A stretch of DNA of 64,000 bases from Hesseltinella vesiculosa. Taxonomy: Eukaryota > Mucoromycota > Mucoromycetes > Mucorales > Cunninghamellaceae. The notes under the pieces were generated by a model, which made no database searches, was not told the DNA's origin, and saw only the letters and a program-made list of their open reading frames with translations. Every line of letters begins with the position of its first letter. The first letter of the stretch is position 1. The DNA is taken from positions 620,001 to 684,000 of the forward strand of contig MCGT01000005.1 in assembly GCA_002104935.1 (NCBI GenBank), read 5' to 3'. Positions 32,171 to 43,489 of the stretch are shown piece after piece. The translations under genes were made by a program, and so were the position numbers.

Positions 32171-34850
32171 ATGCCATCACCTCATTCATATGCTGTACCC
32201 AAGATGCGTCTATACGAAATGTTCGCTCAAAAGTCAGGCACATCGTCATCGTTCGACGGCAACACTTCATCCAGCAGCTTACCGCAACAGCAGCCATCGT
32301 CAACTTCGCAGCATTCACTTCCCCCACAACACATGAACGATTTTATGAACCCTCCTCCTTCTTCATCAACAAATGACTTGATCATGGCCAAACTTGAGGT
32401 AAGTTTACTAAAAAAAAAAAAAAGAAAAGTTTTTTTCGCAGTCTTGGCTTGATTCAAAACGGGTGATGTTTTTTTTTTTCTATAGCAAATGTTGGTCGAG
32501 CTGGATCGCTTGATTCAGCATTCGGGGATTATCACGTTTTCTCTACTGCCACCCAACCATGATATCTGCCTTGTGATGCGCCAGATGCCGTTGTTGATAT
32601 CCCAAAGCCTGAATCCTGAACAAGCCATGCTGACCTTCCTGGAGAAGATTGTTTATATGCTGTACAAGAGCACATCCACGTTGGCATTGGAGGCATACAC
32701 TTTATTTTTACAGTCTCTCTTCGATATGGCACCCGAAGCTGGCAAGGAGACCTTGCTCTGGCTTGTTTATGCGGATGATGAGGTAAGTGAAAAAAAAAAG
32801 AAAGCATGCCTTTGCGCTTGTGATCGAGAGGCTCACGGTTCTCGTCTCTTCCTTCAGAGAAAATACAATGCTTCGGTGATCTCCATGTTAATTCGATATC
32901 AATTGCTACCACTGGAAGAATTCGACAACCAGTTGGCCAAGCACGTGCAACTGAAACCGGATACGACCGTGATCAATTTTGCATCTGAATTGATCCGCAT
33001 CTGTCTGCTGTCTAGCACTCCTTTTACCAGCATGGAGGATCACACCATGACCATTCTGGCCCTACGAAATAGCCAGGACAGTTCGACGTAAGTGATTGGG
33101 AATGGAAGAATAAATAGGGTGAGTGCTGATTTTTTTTTTTTTTTTTGATTGGACTACAGTGTGCCAGCTTTGATGGACGACCTTCGACAGCGAGTCAGTG
33201 ATGTGTATCCTATGATCAAGTTGGATGGGGTGGATTATTTGGAATTGCGCCTGATTCTGGCCGAGTGGAATCGACTGTGTCAGCATCCGGCGTGTCACCG
33301 ATTGTTTCTTGAAGGGATTGCCAAACGGCTGGTGGTGGCCACCAAGGATGATGATAGCCAATGTTATTTCTTGCGCATGGCACTGGAAACATGTGTGCAG
33401 CATTATATCCAAGGAAAGCCAAAGGCAATTCACTGGGTGGATGCCCTGGCTCGTCTCGTGGCTCAATGGACGGCACTGATCTCCGACCCAGCCAAGCAAG
33501 TTGCCTTGATCGGTCATACCATGTCTGTCATTGTGCTTATCCTGGCGCAATACCATGAAAACTTGGGTATGCGCTTCAATCAGAAACCTTTTTTCCGCAT
33601 CCTGTCCTTGCTGTTGATTGAACTTTGCAAGCTCCAGTCAGTTCAAATCGATGACGGTATCCTGACATGCTATTGGTAAACTCCTACGCCCACAAAAAAA
33701 ATCAAAAAAAAAAAAAAACTCATCCACCCCCCCTCCTATTCTCCCTAGTGATACGCTGTATGCGCTGCAGCCACTCCGATTTCCAGGATTTGCCGTGTCT
33801 TGGCTGCAAATGATCTCTCATCGCGTCTTGTTACCGCAATTACTGGGAAAAAGCGATCGTCGAGGATGGGACATGTATCATAAGCTAGTGCTGTGCTTGC
33901 TCAAGTTTTTGGGCCCGCTGCTGGACAAACAAGTTCTCCAAACGTCGACCAAGGCCTTTTACCGTGGCACGCTGCGCTACCTGGTGGTGCTACTGCATGA
34001 CTTTCCCGAGTTCTTGTGTGAATATTACATGGTATTCGTGCAAGTGATCCCTCATTCATGCATCCAACTCCGCAACATGGTGCTCAGCGCGTTTCCATTG
34101 GTCATGCACTTCCCTGATCCACTGACACCCGACCTGTGTTTGGAACTGCTGCCTGAATGTACTGAATCGCCGGCAATGGTGATGTCTTTTGCCCATGTCC
34201 TGCCACCTCCCTGTCATGCCAAAATCCAAGAGTACATCCTCGGCCAGTCAAGCTCCATCGATCAAGATATCCTGTCATTGGTTTTGACGCCTGAGCAAAC
34301 TATCCGGGAAGATGTGTTGAATGCCTTGGTTCTTTGTGTCGCCATGCCTGTGATCAAAGTCCCTCTGGCTTCCAACCCCGCCTTGCAGCTCTACACCTCA
34401 CTCATTCAACAGCTCTCCAGCAATGGCAGCTATCTCCTCCTCAGTGCCATGGCCGACCATCTGCGCTACCCCAACAGTCATACCCACTTTTTCAGCCAAG
34501 CCTTGCTGACACTCTTTCGTGACATGCCCGAGCCAGTCAAGGAACAAATCACCAGGTAAAAATGGAAAAAACCACAAGGCCAGCAAGAACCATGGCCAAT
34601 TTTTTTTTTTTCTAGGATCCTACTGGAAAGATTGATTGTCAACCGGCCCCACCCGTGGGGTTTATTGGCCACTTTTATTGCATTGATCAAGGAGCCCAAG
34701 TTTTGGAACTATTCATTTGTGCGCTCTAGTCCCGAAATTGAGCGACTGTTTGAAAACGTTGGAAGGTGTGTGCTCTAAAACCGAAAAGTTGCCCAACTGA
34801 CCTCGATATTTTAACTTCATTCTTTCAGGTCCATCAAGCGTTTAGCGTAA
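32171..34850 (+). CDS. Short NOT1-like protein: C-terminal module only
   Basis: The C-terminal part of the CCR4-NOT scaffold NOT1/CNOT1, here as a separate 749-aa protein. Seven exons (32171-32398, 32486-32782, 32858-33087, 33160-33675, 33749-34555, 34616-34765, 34829-34850) sum to 2250 nt in phase. The first exon is a low-complexity leader (Ser/Gln/Pro). The rest follows NOT1's C-terminal helical repeats: [57 protein letters not shown], and the hallmark end [20 protein letters not shown] with [12 protein letters not shown]. Full-length NOT1 is normally about 2000 aa or more; the N-terminal, MIF4G and CAF40-binding regions are absent. It could be a paralog or one half of a split NOT1. Confidence 0.85.
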
Positions 34851-35568
34851 ACTCCCCATTGATAGATATTAGCATACACCTTACTTGATAAACATGGCCA
34901 GCCTAAGATTTACCTGCCACTAAACAATGACGCCTCAGTGCTCGAAAAAAAGGCGGGTCTATGTTCTTCAACCCTTTTTTCCTCATTTGGCAGTCAGCCC
35001 GAATGTCTTGGGATAGTCTACATCTTTGGTAGCATCGCCTACGTCCGTGGCTGATAAACTGCCGGACGGAGCCACTCTTACCATTCATTGAGAAAGATAC
35101 AGTAAAATGAAAACCAAAGAAAGCTACCTACAGGCTCAAGACTGGTTCGGGTCAGCGAGCAATTTTTTTTTTTTTTTTGGGCAGTTGGCCGTATTGTCTC
35201 GTGCTGTTGCATGTCAAAGGCAATCTCTAGTTTTACGGTAGGAATCGCATGAACAATCTCATGTCCATGCGACATGATTATAGTTTTTTTTTTTTTTTTT
35301 TACTCAACAAGGAGCCTGGTCAGAAAATCAGTCGCTCCATCGGAACAGAAAGATCCATTGCAAGCATTTCTTAACCTCCCGATCCAGGTAGGCAGGTACG
35401 CGCTGGTGCCGTATTCTTACAACTCAAAGCAGGGTACAGCCGAATACTCGGAATGCCACAACCCCGGGAAACGGTTGATATCTGCAGTGGGCGCCAGCAA
35501 AAGCGGTCCAAAGGCAACATGTTACAAAACAGACCAATGGTTTTTTAATTGTAAAGCATAAGTTGCGT
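34851..35568. other. Convergent intergenic region, NOT1-like and VMA7
   Basis: No supported gene. It has T-runs at 35162-35178 and 35285-35300. A plus-strand frame at 35274-35561 overlaps the 3' side of VMA7 and begins with a homopolymer; I do not accept it. Confidence 0.4.
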
Positions 35569-36159
35569 TTATTCGCCAAATAAACGACGCACACGCTTCA
35601 AGACACTGTCGTTCTCGGGAAGGAAGGGGTGGTCTTTGCTTGGGATTTCAAGGACAGTAGGGAATGCTTGGTTATAACTGTCAACAAGTTCTCGGATATC
35701 TTCAGCAATCTAGGAGTAAAAAAAAAAAAAAAGAATCATTGTAAGTGGTGGTCAGGGCTGGTGATCAACATGATGGCATGGGTAGACTATGCTTCTTACG
35801 TGTTGATTAATCAGAATGATGGCAATGTCTTTTCGTTTTGTGAATTCAACAAATTGTTCCTCGATGGTGGATAAAGGGGTCTCTGATGAAACGTATCAAA
35901 AATGAGATGAGTCAGTGGATTTCTCTTTTTGCCTTGGAACTGATGTATCACTTACTGGCATCAACAACAAGGAAGTTGCGTTTTTGTTGTTGGTTGACGT
36001 GTCCTATGCCGGCCAACAGCAAACCGGTGACCGAGTCCTAGTGGACAAAAAAAGAGTAAGATGGAATTCTTGGCAGATTTCACACAAATGGGGAATTGCC
36101 TCATCACCAATAACGGCTATAAAGTTTCTATCTTTCTGATTAACATTTTCTGCTGACAT
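35569..36159 (-). CDS. VMA7: V-type proton ATPase subunit F
   Basis: Subunit F of the V1 sector, part of the central stalk that turns ATP hydrolysis into proton pumping at vacuoles and endosomes. Four exons give about 120 aa with the full family pattern: FIAVIGDE | [70 protein letters not shown] and [12 protein letters not shown]. Exon 1 is 36159-36100. The boundary GAG | GAC only works in phase if intron 1 starts with GC (gcaatt); no GT near it keeps the frame. The start is 427 bp from the divergent gene at 36587. Confidence 0.95.
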
Positions 36160-36586
36160 GGCTAATTTTTATGTCGAGAGTTGATAAAAAGTCGACAACG
36201 TGAAGAAAACGTAAGAAGAAAAGAGGTTCAAACAAAAAAGGGTTTGAATATTTCACTGGCGTTCGCTCTTTGAAAGAATGTTTTTGTTTGGCTTTTTGAA
36301 ATCGTCTGTCTGTGATTTAGCGTCGTTCAAGTGTCTATTTCTATCGATTCGTCTTGGTTATGGATGATGATTTTTATCGTCTGTTTGGAGGGCTCAATAC
36401 AGATGGGACCGAGAGGGTGGAGAGAAACAGAGAGCTGGCTCAGCACAACACTGCTCGTTTTTTTTTATAATGTGGGGCGAGCTAAAAAGAGCCGCTCGGA
36501 TTGGTCCATTTCCTTTTATTTCGATGGAGGCCTCTCCTCCTCTCTCTCTCTCTTTTTTTTTTTTTTTTTACTCGCAACGACCCAAA
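36160..36586. promoter_or_regulatory. Divergent promoter, VMA7 and the gene at 36587
   Basis: A 427-bp gap between divergent starts. It contains a (CT)n stretch at 36536-36551 followed by a T-run (36551-36569), typical of fungal CT-rich core promoters. No coding sequence. Confidence 0.5.
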
Positions 36587-37812
36587 ATGACAGCAGCTTC
36601 CTTAGCCGATACCGATACCAGCAATTCAAGGACACAGGAGCCTAATGACAAAGATCCTACCGACAAAGATACCACTTGTCATGATCAACCGACGAATCTC
36701 CCTCAACCATTACCTTTGTTCCCGCCACAGCCAGATGATCAGGTTATCCCCACCATGTCACCTGTGCCTCATCATGCCCCACCTGAAGATACTTCTGAAT
36801 TATTGTCGCCTTGGTGGTCAGAAGAAGCTGAGGTGACAGACCAAATCGCCCCAGCTGAATTCGAGTCTCCTTCCAGCCTGACGGCCCTAGATAGCCAACC
36901 AGCTGACAAAACCGGCCATGAGAAGTCCACCGAAGACACCCCACCACCTCAAATGCTTGAGGACGAATCCAGTCTGTGGATTCAAAGATTCAAACGACAG
37001 GCTTTTGTCAACCAGACCGGCCAGCTCGCTTGGGAAGAACACTGCCTTTTGATGTCCAACGGTGTCAAGGACAACAATGAAGCCAGTCTGTTTGACCGGC
37101 TCCTTGACCAGGCTGACCACGGTAGCCTTCCAAAAGAGGTATCTTTTCCATCCAGCAAGAGATGTCACATGGTATGTCTCTTTCGCCAGCACATGCGACA
37201 GTACCAGCACCAGGAAGAGCAGCCGCAAAGCCCGTCCTCCTGGAACCCTTTTGCTGGCTCCTGGCTTGTTGTCACACATTCCCGCCAAGCGTTTTTGGAT
37301 CACATTGGCCGTAAGATTTTTTTGAAAGTCTTCTTCAAAAGTAAGGGTCTTATTCCTTTTTGTCGTTATAGATTACGAACTTGAAAAAACAGAGAGGTAG
37401 AAAAAAAAACCAGCGTGGGGTTCCGTTCGAAGCTTGACCTGCTCTTTTCCGCTTGTAGGGACGATTATTATACCATAGATCTCCATGATCGATTTTCTCA
37501 TGTTGGTGAAGATGGTAAGTGAACACCGAGACGGTGATGGGTAGGGATGGGTGTCAAGGTCAGCAAATCGTAATTTTTTTTTTTGTTTTATGCGTGGATC
37601 CAGTGACCAGACTCGTGCAACGTACGTTTACCCCTTTGCAAGACCTGACTCGGCGATACATTGGCTCGTGGAAAGATGGAACGCAAAGCTATTTTTTCTC
37701 AAGATTCTTTGAAAGTGCTCGACGTGGGGATGCCTTCTTTTTACTGAGAGATAGTGCGCGGCGGGCTTTTGACAATATCACCAGCGACAGCAAGAAGAAG
37801 GAAGATGATTAA
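36587..37812 (+). CDS. Uncharacterised protein with disordered N-terminal half
   Basis: Not recognised. Four exons give about 340 aa. The first about 130 residues are disordered and acidic/Pro-rich (SNSRTQEPNDKDPTDKD, PLPLFPPQPDDQV). Folded sequence starts near WIQRFKRQAFVNQTG and continues through CHMVCLFRQHMRQYQ, FAGSWLVVTHSRQAFLDHIG and short exons HYELEKTER and DDYYTIDLHDRFSHVGED. It ends LTRRYIGSWKDGTQSYFFS and a Lys/Asp tail. Exon phases agree (C|AT, AG|G, G|TG), so the gene looks intact. The Trp/aromatic-rich C-terminal half could be a small binding domain. No signal peptide or membrane segment is evident. A sorting-nexin-like or phosphoinositide-binding role is only speculation. Confidence 0.65.
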
Positions 37813-38027
37813 GTTTTTTTTTTTTGCGTATTTCACTCTACTGCTGTTTTCCTTATTAAAAACCCCAATCGCTCCTTTCTTTACAGTATCCACAATCATT
37901 CTCTGCTTAGACAGTGGTCCTCGAGGCAAAACCGCCTGTGAAAAATAAAAATGCGGTTTTTGAATTTAATTTTGCTCTTTCTTTTTTATTTTTTTTTATT
38001 TTTCTTCCTTTGATTCATTGCTATAAC

Positions 38028-40424
38028 ATGCCGTATTCCCCAGAACGATCATCGAAACGACGAGATAGATACGATGATGAGCGTGACACAAAAAGAAAGC
38101 AAGTGATCATCAGCTACATGGAATAAAGTAACCAAAAATAACCTGGATCATTTTGTGAATAGGTCTCGCCATCGGTCTCGCTCACCAGACGAAGAACGCC
38201 GCCGTCACAAGGACAAGAAGAGCAAGAAATCTAAGAAACGCGATCGCCATGAAGACGATGATGTCGAACCGGCTGCCCGCCCGACCTTGGATCAGCTCGG
38301 CTATTCTAATGTCAACAACCCATTTAATGACATCAATCTGGAATCCAAGTTTGTATGGACCAAGAAAAAGGAGCGCGATCGCAAGGAGCTTGGTCTGTCA
38401 TCCAGGGATATCAAGAAGCGCGAAGAAGATCGACGCAAGGAAGCCGATCATGAACTTGGCAAACTAAACAAGCGCCGAGCCGAACGGGATCGTCAGCGAC
38501 AGGAGCGTGAAAAGGAAATGGAGCAAAAACAGCGAGACGCTGAACTGGCTCAAATGGGTGATTGGCAAAGCAAAGAAGAAGACGTAAGCCCTCCCCTTTA
38601 CCTCTCTCCCTTTTTTTTTTTTTTACTTTTTCTCTTCCTTCTCTCATCCATGCCTTATTTTTGCCTAGTTTCATCTCGAGCAAGCCAAACGACGAGCAGA
38701 AATCCGTATCAAAGAAGGCCGTGCCAAGCCGATCGATATTCTCGCCATGAACCTTCGCTTGGCCAATGAGCCAGACAAAGTCGAAGAGGACGTGGAGCTG
38801 GAAATCGACCTGGAAGAACCTTATACAATTTTCGAGGCAAGAAAGAGCAATGTTTTTCATGCCATGTTTGCTGATTTCCTCTACTTTAGAACCTGACGTT
38901 GGAGGAAACAGAAGAATTGGACGAAGACATCCAAATGCATTTGGTGCTGGAGAAGAACGACGACTCGCTGAGATTCTGGAAGGCGCTGGTGGTGGTGTCG
39001 CAGGATCGTCTAGAAAAGATTCAAGCCAGCGCGGATCAAAAGGCAATGGGTGGCGTGGTGGAACCTGTCAACACAGATATCCAGCGCATTTTGAACGGCA
39101 AGACTTATGAACAGCTATCACAGCTCCAAAAACAAGTGCGCAGCAAACTCGACTCGGGCGCACCGATCGACGTCGAATACTGGGAAACCCTGCTGAAGGA
39201 ACTGGTGGTATACAAGGCCAAGTCCAAGCTTAGTCAGATGCACCAGGTCATGCTGACGCAGCGCCTCGAACAGCTCCGTGAGCAACAACGGCAGGAAGCC
39301 TTCAAGGTGCAGCAGGAACTGGATCAAGTGCTGTCCATGCAGGCAGCCGATGTTGATGGGCAAGGCGTGGGGCCTGGCCAAGGCATGGTATCCGAGCCTG
39401 TGGATGAAGAATTGACCGAGCTGCAAGATCAGCAGTCGTTTAGTCAGCCTCGAGAACAGCCAGCTGTCGGCGCTCTGGCTTCTTCTACTTACGAGCCGGA
39501 GCTCTTGGACCATCTGCCCAAAGGATTACGTGACCTCCCTATCGTTGATCCTGTGGATGATCTGAATCAGTTGGTAAGACAGCACTGCCGGATAATAATA
39601 ATACAGTCTTTCCTAACCTTGGATAACTTTTCATAGATTGAGCACCGCAAACAGGTGTTGGCGACCAAAATTATACCTATCCGACCCAAATCAAGTCAGC
39701 CAGAGCTGGAAGATGAAAAGCCCGCAGAGCAAGATTCGCTGGCATCCACTGCATTGTTTGAAAAAGAACGTGCCAATGGTCTTGATGAAGATGAGGCGCT
39801 ATTCAATATTGAAGCTGAGCTGTCACAGCAGGTAATGGGAAAAAGCGTGTTTGTTTACATGTTATGAACGCCTGTTTTTTTTTTACATAGACTTATATGT
39901 GGCAAGACAAATATCGACCTCGAAAACCAAGATACTTTAATCGCGTCCACACAGGCTATGAATGGAACAAGTACAACCAGACCCATTATGACTTTGATAA
40001 TCCCCCTCCAAAGGTCGTGCAAGGTTACAAGTAAGTCTGCTGCCATGATCTTTCCCCACTCGCCATACTCTGGGTTTTTTTTTATCTTACATTCTCTCAT
40101 CGTTTAAATGTGATAGGTTCAACATTTTCTATCCTGATCTGATTGACAAAGCCAAGGCACCCACGTACCGCATTGAGAAGGACCCTGAATCACCTGATAC
40201 CGTCTTGATCCGTTTCCTTGCTGGCCCGCCTTACGAGGTAAAAAAAAAAAAAATAAGAGAGAAAGTGACAGGCGATTGATGTCATTGTCTTGATTTAGGA
40301 TATTGCTTTCCGTATTGTCAACCGTGAATGGGAATACTCGCACAAAAAGGGCTTCCGCTGTACATTTGATCGTGGGGTGCTCAGTCTCTGGTTCCATTTC
40401 AAACGTCAATTCTATAGAAAGTAG
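38028..40424 (+). CDS. CACTIN: Splicing factor Cactin
   Basis: A conserved nuclear protein associated with the spliceosome; it supports splicing of introns and sister-chromatid cohesion in studied fungi and animals. About eight exons and 640 aa. The N-terminus is RS/Lys-rich (RSRHRSRSPDEERRRHKDKK). The middle domain includes LGYSNVNNPFNDINLESKFV, RDIKKREEDRRKEADHELGK, FHLEQAKRRAEIRIKEGRAK and PIDILAMNLRLA. The C-terminal Cactin domain is complete: YMWQDKYRPRKPRYFNRVHT, GYEWNKYNQTHYDFDNPPPK, VQGYKFNIFYPDLIDK and FDRGVLSLWFHFKRQFYRK. Intron 1 appears to use a GC donor: exon 1 ends at 38098, then gcaagt, and acceptor AG at 38161-38162 restores KRK|SRHRSRS. Confidence 0.93.
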
Positions 40425-40508
40425 CTTTGGTTTTTAATAAAAAAGGATGATAGCTCAAAAGACATTCATTTTTTTTTTTTTAATTGTGGGGTTGGGAGGA
40501 GAGGAACA

Positions 40509-42211
40509 TCAAGGCAAAGGTTCGGGCTTTGTGGATTGGAAGGTTGCCTTGCCATGAGGACCGATTTCAACATAAAAGGAGGGTTGGCCATTGATGGATT
40601 TGGCAGCATAGCCAGGGTGCGAGGACGATTTGGTAATGGCATTCAGCATTTGGGAAAAGGCGCCTCTTTCCTCACGTCGAGACACAGTGTCACCAGGGGC
40701 AGGGTTGGGGAAGGCATGGTCGAACAGCTGAGCGGAAGAATCGTTGAGAGATCCTAAAGCATTCATCCTGACAGAAACAAAATCAGTCAGTTGTTGTCAT
40801 TGCCAGCGGTCATGAGTTCTTACAATCTTGAACGCTCCCATCGAGGTTCCACTCTAGAGGCCAAATAGAAATCGCCAGGGCCCTTGATTCTCACAAAATC
40901 CTGGAATAGAAACAGGTCAGGAGATTCTTTCATTTGCAGGGACTTACAGGAGCACCCAAGAGAGTGTTGCGAATCAGTTTTGTCCAGCTGTTAAGAAGTT
41001 GCAATTTGGGTTGGAGAGAAGGGCTTTCGGCAATGTTGCGTACAACAGCAAATCGCCGTAAAGGAGAGCGAGGTGAGGGCACAATGGGATCGGATGAATG
41101 GAGTCTAGTAGGCGTGGTGCGTCGGTCCCAAACAATCAGGTTTCTAAAGCGAAAAAAAAAAAGAGTCAAGGGATTTGCTCTCTACTGGGCAAGGTGCTAT
41201 TCTTTTACCGAGGATTGACAAGATATTCTTCACCAGCAGCCAAGGATAAGCGATATAACCCACCATAGTGCGACACAGCCAATGTGCCCGGACCAGTAAC
41301 AGTGTGGACCAACTTGTTCAAGAGACCCTATAAAAAGGATCGTCAGCTATTTTTTCTTTTTTTTTTTTTAAAAAAGAGGAACGGGAACGTACCGAGTTCT
41401 TGGACTTCATGCCATCCAGACCGAGTTCCAAAGTGACTTTTTGGGTTTTGGCCAAGAATGCATCGCGGCGCACGACATACTTTGTGGAGCCTTTCAATTG
41501 AATCGTGGTGATTTCACCCATGCGGTGGGGTGCCAGTAATACGTCTCCCGGTTGCTGCTTGGTATAAAACTAAAGGCCAAAGGTGTTATTGTCGCTTGAC
41601 GCTTATTTTCGAGGGGTACCTTTTGGTAGAACAATGGGTCTCCTACCAAGGCACGACCAGTAGCGTTCACCAAACTGCCTTCTACTGTCAGTTTGGATGT
41701 CACGCGACTTGAGGCACCGAGGGCGGATCCGGTGGAGGCAGTGATTTCAGTATCAGGGGGTAACTAGAGGCAAAAAATAAGGGTGAGGCTCTAGGAGTTG
41801 TTGGTTTCTTTATCTTACCTTGACCAGCAAGGCCGAGCCTTAAACAAAAATAAAAAAAAAAAACGTGTCAGGGGGGGGGGTCATCAGGTACAGGTTGGTC
41901 ATGAGCTTACCAACGCCTGAGGACACAATGTCAAACACAGGCTCAGAATGATCTTCTGTAATTGTGTCTAAGAAATGGATGAATTGTCGGCTGTTTGGGC
42001 AAAAAAAAAGGTGCTTACCTTGGCCAACATCGGATATGGTGCTTCCAGGTTGAGATGCTGAGGTGTGTTGAAAGGATTTCAACGAGCGATCGATGGTGTG
42101 GACGGTGGATGGGGTTTCTTGATAAGCAAGGCCCACATAAGAACGTGTTGAAAGCGCAGGTAGACAAGTCGCCCGGGTCTTGGCGAGTTGGACAACTGAG
42201 CGATGCATCAA
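40509..42211 (-). CDS. AIM24: Mitochondrial AIM24-family protein
   Basis: AIM24 is a mitochondrial inner-membrane-associated protein needed for respiratory complex/cristae integrity in yeast. The start at 42211 gives an Arg/Ser-rich presequence (MMHRSVVQLAKTRATCLPAL). Multiple exons follow with the beta-roll pattern of the family: LLVKLPPDTEI, TGSALGASSRVTSKLTVEGS, ALVGDPLFYQK, GDVLLAPHRMGEITTIQLKG, YVVRRDAFLAKTQKVTLEL, GLLNKLVHTVTGPGTLAVSH and AAGEEYLVNPRNLIVWDRRT. The last exons encode a longer C-terminal tail. Seven or eight short introns are inferred from frame changes; I did not fix every one. The gene is convergent with Cactin (84 bp apart) and divergent from DCN1. Confidence 0.88.
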
Positions 42212-42367
42212 TGAAATAGCTAAAAAAAAAGCCTAACAAAAAAAGAAACAAAAAATAAAAAAAAGCTACCAGCTTCTTTTTATTCCCAGCCTTTGAAGAG
42301 GGGGACGTTTTTTTTTTTTTTTTTTTTTTTGTTCTTGTTCTTTTTCATTAATTCCTCTTTAATTAGC
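42212..42367. promoter_or_regulatory. Divergent promoter with T23 tract, AIM24 and DCN1
   Basis: Only 156 bp separate the two start codons. A run of 23 T lies at 42308-42330. Such poly(dA:dT) tracts exclude nucleosomes, so a shared open promoter is inferred. Confidence 0.5.
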
Positions 42368-43489
42368 ATGTTCCAGCAGGTAAAGTGGGTCAAGGGAAGC
42401 CATCTATTGAGTTTTGTTAATAGGCTTGTCGTTTGCTTTATTCACTCTTTCTAGGCAAATGGGTCCCACGATGAGAAGACAGCCGTTTTGATGGACTTTG
42501 GCAATTTGACGTAAAAAATAAAATCTTTTGCATCTTGGCAACGAGCTCATGCTTCTCTCTTTGAATAGCAAAAAAGAAGCACAGCATTATCTAAAACAAG
42601 CGAATTGGGATGTCCAACAGGCGCTTAATCTCTTTTACGAAAAGCCGCTGCCCAAGGGAAATCCAAACAAGGTCAATGCCCTTTTCGACAAATACCAAGG
42701 TAAAAAAGAGTGACATGCCCGATTTCTAATCGAAATGACTAAATATGAACGTTTATTAGATCCAGAAAAAAAGGATTGCATCACTGTGGATGGCACCATG
42801 GCTTTTTGTCAGGACCTCAGCATTGACCCAACCGAATTGGAGTTTTTGCTGGTGTCGCATCACCTGGGATCCGAGCAGATGGGCGAATTCCAGCGTCTGG
42901 GTTTTGTCCAAGGTTGTCTTTCTCTGCAATGCGAATCGGTTGCCCAGATTCGAGAAGCTCTGTCGCAAGCTCGAGCCCGATTCGACTCGGACCCAGCTTA
43001 TTTCCGCAAGATGTACAACTACGCCTTTGTCTTCGGTCGTCTAAGCGGTCAGAAAAGCCTGGCATTGGATGCTGCTATTGAATTATGGCGACTGTTACTT
43101 ACCAGCAAGTTCTCGCAACTGGATCAATGGCTCTCCTTTTTAGAGGTACACTCCCAGGCTTTTTTTTTTTTTGATGACTCATTTCTTGCTCTTTCAATAA
43201 GACCAAGCACAAGAAGGCCATTTCCAAGGATACCTGGACGTTGGTAGGGAGAGATCGAAAACATCAACGCGTTCATGGTTTTGATTTGACGCTTTTTCTC
43301 CCGCTAGTTCTTGGACTTTGCTTTGCAGCCCAATTTTGATATTGATACCCATGATGCTGAAGGTGCCTGGCCAATTTTAATCGATGATGTAAGGATTTTC
43401 TTCTATCTTGAATCGAAAGAACTGACCCCATGTTATAGTTTGTAGACTATTTAAAAGAAGCCAAGGAGGCGGAACCCATGGAGCCCTAG
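42368..43489 (+). CDS. DCN1: DCN1-like cullin neddylation protein
   Basis: A co-E3 that helps Ubc12 attach NEDD8 to cullins. The first exon is only 12 nt (MFQQ), followed by 42455 onward (ANGSHDEKTAVLMDFGN). A UBA-type helix pair follows: KKEAQHYLKQANWDVQQALN with LFYEKPLPKG. The PONY domain is clear: DCITVDGTMAFCQDLSIDPT, FLLVSHHLGSEQMGEFQRLG, FVQGCLSLQCESVAQIREAL, MYNYAFVFGRLSGQKSLALD, AIELWRLLLTSKFSQLDQWL, then SKDTW|FLDFA and EGAWPILIDDFVDYL. Both the UBA domain and the acidic pocket residues DAEGAWP are kept. The stop is at 43487-43489. Confidence 0.92.

Noticed and set aside
35274..35561. 95-codon plus-strand frame next to VMA7
   Set aside because: Begins with poly-Phe from a T-run, overlaps the likely VMA7 3'UTR and matches no family.
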